A stretch of 64,000 nucleotides of DNA from Rothia sp. HMSC078H08 (GTDB lineage Bacteria; Actinomycetota; Actinomycetes; Actinomycetales; Micrococcaceae), in contig NZ_KV795257.1 of assembly GCF_001808955.1 (NCBI RefSeq), positions 283,127-347,126 of the forward strand. Direction: 5' to 3'. The stretch's first letter is position 1; each line of letters begins with the position of its first letter. Both the position numbers and the translations under genes were made by a program. The notes below the pieces were generated by a model. It saw only the letters and a program-made list of their open reading frames with translations. It had not been told where the DNA came from and ran no database searches. Positions 27,680 to 38,484 of this stretch are shown piece by piece.

Positions 27680-30229
27680 ATGCCCGGCCTGAACCTAACC
27701 CGCAATGAGGCAACCGAACGCGCATCCATTATTAAGCGCGTGCACTCGTACCGTATTGAACTTGACCTTCCGAAGGACAAAGACGTCTTCTCCTCGAAGG
27801 TTGAAATCCGCTTCGACGCTCAGGAAGGTGCCTCCACCTTCATTGACGCCATCACTTCCTCGGTCAAGTCCATTAACCTCAACGGCGAAGAGCTGAGCAC
27901 CGACCTGGCGGACGGCGAGCGCATCCAGCTGCCGAACCTTGCTGCTGAGAACACCCTGGTCATTGACGCAGAGATGTTCTACACCAACACCGGTGAGGGT
28001 CTGCACCGTTTCGTGGACCCCGCCGACGGCGAAGTGTACCTGTACTCCCAGTTTGAGGTGCCGGACTCCCGCCGCGTGTTCCCCGTCTTTGAGCAGCCCG
28101 ACCTGAAGGCTGAATTCGAGTTTATTGTGCGCGTTCCCTCGCACTGGGTGGTTGTGTCTAACCAGCCCGAGGTGAAGGTTGAGGAGAAGGAGTGCGGTTG
28201 CGGCCGTGCGAAGACCTGGTTCTTCAAGCCGACCCCGCGCATGTCTTCGTACATTACCGCGATTGTGGCTGGCCCCTACGAGAAGGTCACCAGCGAGCTG
28301 ACTAACTCTGAGGGTCGCGTGATTCCGCTGGGTGTGTACGCTCGTAAGTCCCTCATGCCGTTTGTGGATGCTGAGGACATGTTTGAGCTGACCCGTCAGG
28401 GCTTCGAGTTCTACGAGGAGCAGTTCAAGACCCCGTACCCGTTCGAAAAGTACGATCAGCTGTTCGTGCCCGAGTTCAACGCCGGTGCGATGGAGAACGC
28501 TGGCTGCGTGACCTATCTGGAGACTTACGTCTTCCGTTCCAAGGTTGCGGAGGCTCTGCGTGAGCGCCGCGCTATCACCGTTCTGCACGAGCTGGCTCAC
28601 ATGTGGTTCGGCGACCTGGTCACCATGAAGTGGTGGAACGACCTGTGGCTGAACGAGTCCTTCGCTGAGTTCATGTCGACCCTGGCTGCTGCGGAGAACA
28701 CCCGCTACGCGAAGGAGGCGTGGGCTACCTTCGCCGCGTCGGAGAAGACCTGGGCGTACCGTCAGGATCAGCTGTCTTCCACCCACCCGATTGTGGCTGA
28801 GATTCGTGACCTTGCCGATGTTCAGGTGAACTTCGACGGCATTACGTACGCGAAGGGCGCTTCGGTGCTGCGTCAGATGGTGGCGTGGGTTGGCCAGGAG
28901 AACTTCATGGCTGCCCTGAAGGTGTACTTCGATAAGCACAGCTGGGGCAACACCGTTCTTGACGACCTGCTGGTTGAGCTGGAGCGCACCTCCGGCCGTG
29001 ACGTGCGTGCGTGGAGCGCTAAGTGGCTTGAGACCGCTGGTGTGAACACTCTCGCCGTTGAGGTTGAGAATGATGAGGCGGGCAACATTTCGAACCTGGG
29101 TATCCGTCAGTCCTACGCTGAGGGCTTCGAGACTCTGCGCCCGCACCGTGCCGTGATTGGTTTCTACAACCTGGTGGACGGCAAGCTGACCCGCACCGAC
29201 CGCATCGAGCTGGATATTGACGGCGAGCTGACCGTGGTTGAGGAGGCTCTCGGTAAGAAGCGCCCCGACCTGCTGCTGCTGAACGATGAGGATCTGGCGT
29301 ACGCCAAGATTCGCCTGGATGAGCGTTCCATCGAGACCGCTATCAAGCACCTGGGCGACATTGATTCGTCCGTGGCTCGCGGCGTGGTCTGGGGTTCGCT
29401 CTGGGATACTGTGCGTGACGCTCAGATGCCGGCGCGTAAGTACGTTGACCTGGTGCTGAACAACATCGGCCAGGAGACTAACTCCACCGCTCTGCGCACC
29501 CAGATTAACAACCTGTCCGCTACCCTGCACTCCTTCGTGGCTCCTGAGGCTCGCGAGGAGACCCGCCACCGTGCCGCTGACCGTCTCTGGGAGCTGGCAT
29601 GCGTTGCAGAGCCCGATTCGGATGCTCAGCTGCAGCTGCTGCAGGCGTTCATCAACCAGACCCGCACCGAGGAGCAGTACGACAACGTGCAGCGTCTCTT
29701 CGAGGGTGAGCTGACCCTTGAGGGCCTGGATATTGACGCTGACCTGCGTTGGAACCTGGTGTGCCGCCTGGCTACCGGTGGCCGTTTCTCCGCCGAGCAG
29801 ATTGCTGCGGAGCTGGAGAACGACAACACCGCGAACGGTCAGCAGTACGCCGCTCAGGCATACGCGTCGATTCCGACCGCGGAGGCTAAGGCTGAGTACT
29901 GGAACAAGATCATGGTGACCGGCGAACTGTCGAACATGATTCAGCGTTACGCTATTTCCGGTTTCAAGTCCGGCAAGCCCGAGCTGATTGCCCAGTACGA
30001 TGAGCCGTACTTCGAGCAGATTGAGGGTATTTGGCGTTCGCGTTCGCACGAGATTTCCATGCAGATTATTGGTGGCATGTACCCGAGCGAGCCGACCGCT
30101 GAGCTGCTGGAGCGTACCGAGGCGTACCTGGCTTCTCTGCCTGAGGATGCTGCGGCTCTGTACCGTCAGATTGCGGAGGCACGCGACGGCGTGGCTCGTG
30201 CGCTGAAGGTTCAGGCGGCTGACATCTAA
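27680..30229 (+). CDS. pepN: Aminopeptidase N (M1 family zinc metallopeptidase)
   Basis: 849 residues from the ATG at 27680, which has a strong AAGGAG site; the longer frame upstream is not translated in my view. Substrate-recognition GAMEN and the zinc motif HELAHMWFGD with downstream NESFAEF provide the two His and Glu ligands and the catalytic Glu. The ERAP1-like C-terminal domain occupies the last 300 residues. Cytoplasmic; trims N-terminal residues from peptides released by the Clp protease and others. Placement beside rpiB and the clp block matches M. tuberculosis Rv2467. Confidence 0.96.
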   Translation: MPGLNLTRNEATERASIIKRVHSYRIELDLPKDKDVFSSKVEIRFDAQEGASTFIDAITSSVKSINLNGEELSTDLADGERIQLPNLAAENTLVIDAEMFYTNTGEGLHRFVDPADGEVYLYSQFEVPDSRRVFPVFEQPDLKAEFEFIVRVPSHWVVVSNQPEVKVEEKECGCGRAKTWFFKPTPRMSSYITAIVAGPYEKVTSELTNSEGRVIPLGVYARKSLMPFVDAEDMFELTRQGFEFYEEQFKTPYPFEKYDQLFVPEFNAGAMENAGCVTYLETYVFRSKVAEALRERRAITVLHELAHMWFGDLVTMKWWNDLWLNESFAEFMSTLAAAENTRYAKEAWATFAASEKTWAYRQDQLSSTHPIVAEIRDLADVQVNFDGITYAKGASVLRQMVAWVGQENFMAALKVYFDKHSWGNTVLDDLLVELERTSGRDVRAWSAKWLETAGVNTLAVEVENDEAGNISNLGIRQSYAEGFETLRPHRAVIGFYNLVDGKLTRTDRIELDIDGELTVVEEALGKKRPDLLLLNDEDLAYAKIRLDERSIETAIKHLGDIDSSVARGVVWGSLWDTVRDAQMPARKYVDLVLNNIGQETNSTALRTQINNLSATLHSFVAPEAREETRHRAADRLWELACVAEPDSDAQLQLLQAFINQTRTEEQYDNVQRLFEGELTLEGLDIDADLRWNLVCRLATGGRFSAEQIAAELENDNTANGQQYAAQAYASIPTAEAKAEYWNKIMVTGELSNMIQRYAISGFKSGKPELIAQYDEPYFEQIEGIWRSRSHEISMQIIGGMYPSEPTAELLERTEAYLASLPEDAAALYRQIAEARDGVARALKVQAADI

Positions 30230-30282
30230 CAATGCTTGTGAGCTGAGGCGGGTTCATTGCCTGCTCTCATAAGTTTTTATTC

Positions 30283-30321
30283 GTCCCCTTCTACCCCGAT
30301 TCGGGGTGGGAGGGGACGTTT
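30283..30321 (+). terminator. Terminator of pepN
   Basis: GTCCCC...CCCCG pairs with CGGGG...GGGGAC across an ATT loop with G-U pairs between, followed by TTTCTAT. Confidence 0.85.
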
Positions 30322-30477
30322 CTATATGGGGGGTATGCCGGTTCTATTTTGAGTTGCGCCCCAAGTCGCACACCGGTTTGCATACCGAGTCTAAAATATT
30401 GTCACTGCGGTGCATATTTTTTGTTATTTTCATTTGAATATCCCTCAAAAGCTCTCTACTTGGGGTTGCGCCTATCG

Positions 30478-30490
30478 TATACTGTTGTGC
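30478..30490 (+). promoter_or_regulatory. Candidate -10 element for a leaderless transcript
   Basis: TATACT at 30478-30483 ends seven bases before the ATG at 30491, which places transcription start at or beside the start codon. No ribosome binding site is present. No clear -35 element. Confidence 0.45.
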
Positions 30491-31648
30491 ATGCCTTCTA
30501 TCAAGTCTCCTATCGCGAAAGTTTCTCTGACCGGCACAATCCTTGCTGTGGTTGCCGCCGGTTCCTTTGGCGTGTACTCCGCAGGAGGCTTCACCGCACC
30601 CGGTAGCACCGCTGCTACCGCTGCTACGGGCGCCGAGCCTACCCAGTCGGCGCAGGAAAGCCCCAGCGAGTCCCCCTCCCCCGAGCCGACTCCGGAACCG
30701 ACCACCCCGGCGCAGAAGATGGAACGCACCGCGCAGAACGCCTTCGGCAAGGAGGGTGCGCAGGCAACCGGTGAGATTCAGGCGCCGTTCCCCGCCTCCG
30801 CTGATGCCGCCGACATGCTGGTTCAGCAGTTCAAGGGTGGCGTGGTCATGTACACCCCCAAGTACGGTCCGGTTGCGGTGGAATCCGGCGTCTACGAGCA
30901 CTGGTGGAAGCAGCGCGGGTACAGCGACTTTGCCGGTTGGGAGGGTCTGCCGGTGAGCTGGCGATCCAAGAAGGGCGTTCTGTACACCAAGTTTGAGAAG
31001 GCTGAACTCTACTGGGATAAGGCGAACGGTCTGCCGCGTAACACCAATGTTCTTGGCCCTAAGGACGCCCTAGTGATTGGTGACTCGCAGGTGACCGCAA
31101 CCTCCTGGGTTGGTTTGGGTCTGAAGCAGGCAGGTTTCGTCCCGTACCTGTTCCGTTGCGGCGGCATCGGTTTTGTGACCGCCCGCGAGGGTGTGTGCCC
31201 TTCCTACTATCAGGGTGTGATGGGTGGCCGTTGGGCTCTGCCGAACGGTAACCCCGGCGTGATTTACCTGGACGCCTCCGGCAATGACATTTACATTCAC
31301 GAGGATGAGACGAAGGCTCGCGAGCACGTGAACGCTCACCAGACTCAGGTCATTGAGCAGCTGCGACGTATGTACCCGTCGTCGAAGATTGTGTTCGGTG
31401 GTGTGGTGTCTATGGATGAGGCGTCTGCACCGGATAAGCAGGTGGCACATAAGCGTCACGTGGCAAACGAGGTGGCAAGGCAGGGTGCCCGCGAGACCGG
31501 CGTGCTGTTCATGGACACCTCGGGCTGGCAGAGCCTCTACCTGGCTGAGGGTGACATGGCTGATGGCGTGCATCTGAAGGAGAAGGCGCACCATAAGCTG
31601 GCGGGCCCCTTTGCGACTCGTCTGCGTGAACTGCTCGGCACCGCGTAA
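30491..31648 (+). CDS. Secreted SGNH-type hydrolase with LGFP-like module
   Basis: 385 residues from the ATG at 30491. A signal peptide (about 1-34) leads into a Pro/Ser/Glu/Thr-rich linker. An LGFP-like module (about 95-180, with HWWKQRGY, W-E-G-L-P, G-V-L-Y-T-K-F-E) precedes an SGNH/GDSL-like esterase or acyltransferase domain: VIGDSQVT (nucleophile Ser), an LDASGNDIY block with the Asn-Asp, and the terminal DGVHLKEKAHH with Asp and His. Exported; a role on cell-envelope acyl groups is inference. The same wall-binding repeat type occurs in the GH25 lysozyme at 50644. An upstream ATG (30410) would add 27 residues that break the signal peptide. Confidence 0.8.
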   Translation: MPSIKSPIAKVSLTGTILAVVAAGSFGVYSAGGFTAPGSTAATAATGAEPTQSAQESPSESPSPEPTPEPTTPAQKMERTAQNAFGKEGAQATGEIQAPFPASADAADMLVQQFKGGVVMYTPKYGPVAVESGVYEHWWKQRGYSDFAGWEGLPVSWRSKKGVLYTKFEKAELYWDKANGLPRNTNVLGPKDALVIGDSQVTATSWVGLGLKQAGFVPYLFRCGGIGFVTAREGVCPSYYQGVMGGRWALPNGNPGVIYLDASGNDIYIHEDETKAREHVNAHQTQVIEQLRRMYPSSKIVFGGVVSMDEASAPDKQVAHKRHVANEVARQGARETGVLFMDTSGWQSLYLAEGDMADGVHLKEKAHHKLAGPFATRLRELLGTA

Positions 31649-31703
31649 ACTAACTGTGTAATCAGCCGAGTACATCAGCTTCGATCAACGCATATAGCAT
31701 TAG

Positions 31704-31744
31704 AATGAGGCGCCGGGAGGATTGAATCCTTCCGGCGCCTCATT
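31704..31744. terminator. Bidirectional terminator
   Basis: AATGAGGCGCCGG...CCGGCGCCTCATT stem between the convergent SGNH and HAD genes. Confidence 0.88.
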
Positions 31745-31791
31745 CGTTTGAGTGGGTTACCCACCGCAGCTCTCAAGTTGGTGTGCGGGTT

Positions 31792-32397
31792 TTATGCCGC
31801 GACGTTTGCCTGGCGTTCCTTCGCCTCGGCCTTCTGGTGTGCGAGCACGCCCTCCGCAAGGCGACGCTTCTGACGCTCACGAGCGGCTTCCTTCTCACGC
31901 TGCTCGGCAGCCCAGGCGACCGGGTCAATGTCGATCGACTCGTAGTGCCATTCGCCAATGTAGTCGCGAATCGGGGCGACCCAGGTGACGGGAATGCCGC
32001 GGCGCAGGTACACCTCGTGGTCGGTGTCTTCAAAAGCGTGGATAATGCGGTTGCCGTCAGCAATCAGGGACTCAATGACGGAGTCCTTCCATGCGGGGCT
32101 GTTGGAGCCGTCGTTGCCGGGCTTAGCGAACACGTGCTTGGGTTCCAGACCTGCGCGGGCGATGAACTGGTTCAATTCCTTCATGTAGGTGCCATCGCGG
32201 CCGGTAATTACTACGACCTCTGCGCCGGTGTCTGCCGCGATTTCGCGAACACGGTCGGCAATTTCAACATTGACCGTGGCGTTGCGGATGGCCTTGAAGA
32301 ATCGGCGGTTGCTTGCGAAGAAACCGGTCAGGTACTTGTCCATCTGATCTCGGTTGCTGGCAAGGGTACCGTCAATGTCGACTGCAATCAGATCCAT
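31792..32397 (-). CDS. HAD-superfamily phosphatase-like protein
   Basis: 201 residues. Motif I is DIDGTLA at 7-13 (catalytic Asp plus Asp), motif II is the VITGRDG stretch, and motif IV is EDTDHEV; together a small HAD hydrolase without an obvious cap domain. The last 40 residues are a highly charged helix rich in Glu, Arg, Lys and Gln, unusual for the family. Cytoplasmic. The substrate is unknown; polynucleotide-kinase-type 3' phosphatase or a nucleotidase are possible alternatives. Confidence 0.8.
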   Translation of the reverse strand: MDLIAVDIDGTLASNRDQMDKYLTGFFASNRRFFKAIRNATVNVEIADRVREIAADTGAEVVVITGRDGTYMKELNQFIARAGLEPKHVFAKPGNDGSNSPAWKDSVIESLIADGNRIIHAFEDTDHEVYLRRGIPVTWVAPIRDYIGEWHYESIDIDPVAWAAEQREKEAARERQKRRLAEGVLAHQKAEAKERQANVAA

Positions 32398-32601
32398 ATA
32401 GGTCTCACTTTCGATCCGTACGGGAAGAATGCGCCTGGTGAGGGCGCGGCGGAAGAGTTCCCGTGCGGTGTGGCTGGTAATCGGTGTGTCAAAGACGCCC
32501 CGGTGAAAGGGCGTAGTCTCTCTAGAATACCCTATTTTCGTAAAGTAATGCCCTATCGAATGTCATTATTACAACTACCCCGTTGATGTCATACGGCATA
32601 G

Positions 32602-32650
32602 AAAAACCGCTGGTGGCGTAGGCAAAGAGCCCACACCACCAGCGTAAAAA
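32602..32650 (-). terminator. Terminator of the minus-strand gene at 32674
   Basis: CGCTGGTGG pairs with CCACCAGCG across a 19-nt loop. On the minus strand the hairpin is followed by five U. Confidence 0.85.
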
Positions 32651-32673
32651 GTCTAGAAATGTCTCGAGGAAAG

Positions 32674-33522
32674 TTAGAGCAGCGAACCGGAACCGCGGCG
32701 CACCAGCACCATACCGGCGGGCGCCACAATGCGCAGCCACTCCTCCGAACCTACGTGCGCCGCGAACAACGGCAGATCGCCCGTGAAGCCTTCCGGGATG
32801 AAACCAAACACGCGCAGGGCGAATGCCGCGCCGGTCGGTACTAGCACAGTATCGAACTCAGGTAGGTATTCCAGCACCATATCGGAGGACCAAATACGCG
32901 AGCGCACCGTGGACAGCACCGCGGCGCCGGGGTTCTCGGGCAGGGCGCGTTCTACCGCCTCCAGGCCCTCTGCGGTGGCGCGGTGGAACTCTTCAACCGG
33001 GACGGTACCGACCTCGTACCAGCCGCTGAGCGGGGCGGACTTACCCGCCCAGCTGGCGTTGACGGTCACCGGCGGCATGAACAGCACCAGCTGCGGGTTC
33101 TCTTCGTTAACCTGCTCTTCTGCCTGCTTCTGCAGACGCGCCAGACGGTCCAGCAGCGCCTGCGCCTGTACGGTCATGTCCAGGGTGGAGTCAGCCAGCA
33201 GGTGCAGGGCACGCAGACCCATGATGACCGGGGTTTCCGAGGAGGCGTCCTCCGGCTCCAGGGAGCAGGCGAATACCGCCACCACGCGGCCGCGCGCGGT
33301 CAGGCGGATAGCGGCGTCCGGGTTCACCGCCAGGGCGCGAGAAATGTAGGTGGCAAGATCCTTGACTACTGCGGCACCCTGGGCGCCGCCGGGCAGAATC
33401 AGGAAGGGTTCCTCCACGCCTTCGTGGGGGTTGTACCTGAGCTCGATAGGTGCGGGCGCGTTGTTCTGGTCGGGAGCGTTGTCCTGTGCGGTATCAGGGG
33501 TAGTTTCAGACGGCGTAGTCAT
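32674..33522 (-). CDS. Conserved-looking protein of unknown function
   Basis: 282 residues; AAGGAG before the ATG. The first 25 residues are Asp/Asn/Gln/Pro-rich and disordered. The rest is mixed alpha/beta with no signal peptide or membrane helix. No motif that I recognise. Charge and composition fit a cytoplasmic protein. Divergent from tesB. Confidence 0.7.
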   Translation of the reverse strand: MTTPSETTPDTAQDNAPDQNNAPAPIELRYNPHEGVEEPFLILPGGAQGAAVVKDLATYISRALAVNPDAAIRLTARGRVVAVFACSLEPEDASSETPVIMGLRALHLLADSTLDMTVQAQALLDRLARLQKQAEEQVNEENPQLVLFMPPVTVNASWAGKSAPLSGWYEVGTVPVEEFHRATAEGLEAVERALPENPGAAVLSTVRSRIWSSDMVLEYLPEFDTVLVPTGAAFALRVFGFIPEGFTGDLPLFAAHVGSEEWLRIVAPAGMVLVRRGSGSLL

Positions 33523-33728
33523 TTCTGCTCCTTTTCGGCGTTAGCCTGCCCGGTGGCAAGTTGGTGGGTGATATATGCGATGGTGTGTGAAATAGATGTT
33601 CCGGATCGATAATCCGGGTCAATATTTCCTAGTCAATGTTCCGAATCAACCTGTCGTGGTTGTCTCAGAGTATGCTCTCCCACTCTACGCCAGAAACCGG
33701 CTCATTGAAAACGTGCGAGAATAAAACC

Positions 33729-34637
33729 ATGACCAAGCCCACTGTGACTCAAAACCTCATGCGGATGCTGGACCTCTCCCCCGTGGAGGCGGCGCCCGCC
33801 TCCTTCGGTAGTGATGAAGTGTCCACCGGTGTGACGCTCACCCGCGAACAGCCGCGTACTTTCGGTGGTCAGGTTCTTGCCCAGTCGATTATTGCCGCCG
33901 ACCGCACGGTGGAGGGCAAGGACATCCACTCGATTCACGCCTACTTTCTGCGCCCCGGCGATATTGAGCGTGAGCTGTTCTTCGCCACTCAGCGCCTGAA
34001 CGATAGCCGCTCCTTCTCGACCCGCCGCGTGCAGGTGTTCCAGGATGAGGCGCCCATGTTCTCGGCGATTATGTCTTTCCAGTCTGATAGCCGCGGCCCG
34101 GAGCACACCGCAGTGACCATGCCGGAGGTTCCGGACCCCGAGTCACTGCCGATGGTCAGCGATTATCTGGGCCAGCTCCCCCACCCCATTGCACAGGCGG
34201 TCGCGTGGGAACGCCCCATTGATATGCGACACGTGGACGCGCCCCTGTACACTCAGCCGGATTCTTCCTCGACGGAGCCGCGTGCCTGTGTGTGGTTCAA
34301 GACCTTTGACCGCCTGGTGCATGCTGATGGTTCTGAGGCTTCGGAGGCGGAGCACCGCGCCGCTATCGCCTATGCTTCGGATTATCTGCCGCTGGAGCCG
34401 GCTCTGCGCCATCACGGCAAGTTCTGGCTGGAGCCGGGCCTCAAGAGCGCCTCGCTGGATCACGCGATGTGGTTCCACCGTTCGGCGCGTGCCGACGAGT
34501 GGCTGCTGTACGTGCTGGATTCCCCGAGCGCGCAGGGCGGCAGGATGCTCGCGCAGGGTTCGATTTTCAATCGTTCTGGCGAGCTGGTGGCGACCGTGGC
34601 GCAGGAAATGATGTTCCGCCTGCCCGAATATCGCTAA
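33729..34637 (+). CDS. tesB: Acyl-CoA thioesterase II (TesB)
   Basis: 302 residues from the ATG at 33729; the frame is open 31 codons upstream but without support. Double hot-dog fold: FGGQVLAQS, then HAYFLRPGD and RSFSTRRV in the first half, and the second half ends LDHAMWFHR, DEWLLYVLDSPSA and GRMLAQGSIF, the TesB signature (catalytic Asp of the second hot dog in the LDH segment). It hydrolyses medium- and long-chain acyl-CoA in the cytoplasm. Typical length. Confidence 0.94.
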   Translation: MTKPTVTQNLMRMLDLSPVEAAPASFGSDEVSTGVTLTREQPRTFGGQVLAQSIIAADRTVEGKDIHSIHAYFLRPGDIERELFFATQRLNDSRSFSTRRVQVFQDEAPMFSAIMSFQSDSRGPEHTAVTMPEVPDPESLPMVSDYLGQLPHPIAQAVAWERPIDMRHVDAPLYTQPDSSSTEPRACVWFKTFDRLVHADGSEASEAEHRAAIAYASDYLPLEPALRHHGKFWLEPGLKSASLDHAMWFHRSARADEWLLYVLDSPSAQGGRMLAQGSIFNRSGELVATVAQEMMFRLPEYR

Positions 34638-34697
34638 AGCTCGGGCGCCGTTAGGGCTCCGGTACAGCGACAGCTCGGAGCGTCAAAGCATACAGAA

Positions 34698-34729
34698 AGA
34701 CCGTGTGAGGTGGTTGTCTCACACGGTCT
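34698..34729. terminator. Bidirectional terminator
   Basis: AGACCGTGTGAG pairs with CTCACACGGTCT around an 8-nt loop, between the convergent tesB and HdeD-like genes. Confidence 0.85.
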
Positions 34730-34772
34730 CTCCTATGTTCTAGTGTACGGTCTAGAAGCCGTTAGGAAGCTC

Positions 34773-35348
34773 TTATCTAGCTTCGATGTCAATCGCACCG
34801 TCCGGGGAAATATGCACGGTGCTCTTGGTGCGGCGGGAAACGAAGAAGTCACCCACGAACACCAGACCGGTCACCAGAAGCCCCAGGGCTGCCATCCATA
34901 CTGCCGCCACGCCGAAGATCATCGGGAACAGCAGCACGAGCAAACCCAGGATCAGGGTACCGATAGCAGAGAACTGCAGGTGGCGTCCGGCGGCGTAGCT
35001 CAGGTATTTCATGGCCTGGGCAGTCATCAGACGAATCAGTGCCCACGCAATCAGCCACACGCCCACAATAGTCGGAATGTACGTCGCCTGCGCACCAGCC
35101 GAAGCGCTCAGCAGAATCAGACCAGCCACCACGGTCAAGATGCCGTCAACCAGGTCCCAGCCGGTACGTGCCTGCTTTGGCGTGCCGAAGTAACGCACCA
35201 CTTCAAACACGCCACCGAGCAGCACCGCAAAGGAGAACACATAACCCAGAACTACCAGCGGAGTAGCGGGATCGGCGAACATGTAGATTGCCGCTGCAAT
35301 CAGCAACAGACCGGTGACCAAGGACATCCAGTTATATTTTGAAAGCAT
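34773..35348 (-). CDS. HdeD-like (DUF308) membrane protein
   Basis: 191 residues from the ATG at 35348, chosen because a GAAGAGAAGAG site precedes it and the first helix begins soon after. Six hydrophobic segments in three pairs with GLLLIAAAIYMF, VLLGGVFEVVRY and VAGLILL, as in DUF308/HdeD proteins. The C-terminus is a short polar tail. E. coli HdeD is an acid-resistance membrane protein; the actinobacterial homologues have no defined role. Frame open further upstream without a ribosome binding site. Confidence 0.8.
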   Translation of the reverse strand: MLSKYNWMSLVTGLLLIAAAIYMFADPATPLVVLGYVFSFAVLLGGVFEVVRYFGTPKQARTGWDLVDGILTVVAGLILLSASAGAQATYIPTIVGVWLIAWALIRLMTAQAMKYLSYAAGRHLQFSAIGTLILGLLVLLFPMIFGVAAVWMAALGLLVTGLVFVGDFFVSRRTKSTVHISPDGAIDIEAR

Positions 35349-35540
35349 AATGCTCTTCTCTTCGTAATCACATGTGTCAGTTGCACTTACGTGCATACCC
35401 ATTATAAACCGTGAATATGAAATCCGCCACGATATATCGGTCGCCACTGAGCGAACTATTTCTACCGACGAATAACCCACCACGTAGCGGAACAACACGT
35501 GAGATAGCAGGACTATACCCCTTCCCCAGCAGACACAGCG

Positions 35541-35584
35541 AAGCCCCGCCTCCTGCGTCATAACAGCATCAGGAGGCGGGGCTT
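35541..35584 (-). terminator. Terminator of ettA
   Basis: AAGCCCCGCCTCCTG pairs with CAGGAGGCGGGGCTT around a 14-nt loop, close behind the ettA stop. Confidence 0.88.
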
Positions 35585-35595
35585 ACCACCAAACC

Positions 35596-37275
<1,680 letters not shown>

Positions 37276-37368
37276 AGTTACCTATTTTAGCGTGGATTTG
37301 CCGGGCAGTACGAGAGTTTTTGGTTGCGTGCTAGGCGGGGTACCGTGCGGGGCACTAGACTCAAAGCT

Positions 37369-37785
37369 ATGAGCACAAACCCCTCCCCCAAAGTTCTGCG
37401 GCCCGAGGACCTGGAGCAGACCCTGTACCGCATCGCGCTCGCCATGCCGCTGGCAACCTCTGACCAGCCGTTCGGGCCCGAGCACACGGTGTACCGGGTG
37501 GGCGGCAAGATCTTCGCCATGTACACGGAGGGCATCGGCTACCCCATTGTGAACCTGAAGACCGACCCGGAAGAGTCGGAGGTGCTGCGGCGCATCTACC
37601 CGAGCATTATTCCGGCATGGCACATGAATAAGCGGCACTGGATCTCTGTGGGAGCCGGCGAGGGCGTGACCGAGCGGGTGCTAGAAGAGCTGGTGGAGGA
37701 TGCGTATCTGCGCGTCATGTACTCGCTACCCAAGGCGAAGCGACCCATCGAGTTCCGCGAGCGCCCAGTGCCCGAAAAGCATTAG
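37369..37785 (+). CDS. MmcQ/YjbR-like DNA-binding-fold protein
   Basis: 138 residues from the ATG at 37369. The family core is seen: VGGKIFAMY, NLKTDPEE, and PAWHMNKRHWISV with the conserved HMNKRHW. The YjbR fold resembles the C-terminal domain of some transcription regulators; function unknown. Divergent from ettA. Ends in a hairpin. Confidence 0.85.
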   Translation: MSTNPSPKVLRPEDLEQTLYRIALAMPLATSDQPFGPEHTVYRVGGKIFAMYTEGIGYPIVNLKTDPEESEVLRRIYPSIIPAWHMNKRHWISVGAGEGVTERVLEELVEDAYLRVMYSLPKAKRPIEFRERPVPEKH

Positions 37786-38484
37786 GGCCTGAAGGAATCT
37801 TTTAAACAGCGGAGCGGGCGAGCACCGGTCCGGACCACCGGCTTGCTCACCCGCTTTGCAAAGCACATTCCTATCCGCGGCTGGGAGGGTCATCAACCAC
37901 GATGAACGCTCGAACCACCAAGCTCCCATCCCATATATTGCGGGGTTCCGCACCATGCACCACTTGTGTGAATACGTGATAGTTGAGTCGGCGCCCTTGC
38001 CAGACCTTCCTATGCAGAGGAGGCGCTGACCTGGGTGCACTGAATATTTCCCTTGAGTGACTCAGCTACGTCATGCGATGTAGCTGAGAGGGGATCGCTG
38101 TCTTCGCCCGAACTACCGGCACGGACGAATGTGTGCTCTCGGGAATAATAATAGCCTTTTTGCATCACGGTGTCACTTTTAGGTTGAGGTATTCCACCGG
38201 TTCCCATTGAGCGTATTTCAGGTGTTTTATAGCGCCGAACCCACATATCCAATCACAGCGAAATACCTGCGGATTTTAAGCCCCGAAAAATCAAGGAGGG
38301 GCCGCCCTAAACCCTCCTTATATCGCCTCCACATGGGCTAATACCCACTTAAAGCAATATTCAGAAAAGTTAGTGCAGCCCCTCACTATTTGAGATAAAA
38401 ATGAGGTAAACCCCTGCTCAGAGCGATTACCGGCGGGGTTTATCTATTAATTCCCCAGAGTGACCGGTTACTCGCCGCGACCCG
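37786..38484. other. Long spacer between the YjbR-like gene and the ABM gene
   Basis: 700 bases. After a hairpin at 37814-37853, I see only short frames on the minus strand (near 37726-38040 and 38010-38252) with no ribosome binding site and no recognisable content. They may be decayed sequence. The end nearest 38484 is AT-rich. Confidence 0.45.
37814..37853 (+). terminator. Hairpin after the YjbR-like gene
   Basis: GCGGGCGAGCA pairs with TGCTCACCCGC (one mismatch), with an inner CCGG pairing; weak T-rich tail. Confidence 0.65.

Noticed and set aside
27695..30232. 845-residue open frame antisense to pepN
   Set aside because: No ribosome binding site, no domain; a codon-bias shadow.
37726..38252. 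Two short minus-strand frames in the 38-kb spacer
   Set aside because: No ribosome binding site, unusual composition, no recognisable content; may be decayed sequence but cannot be supported as genes.
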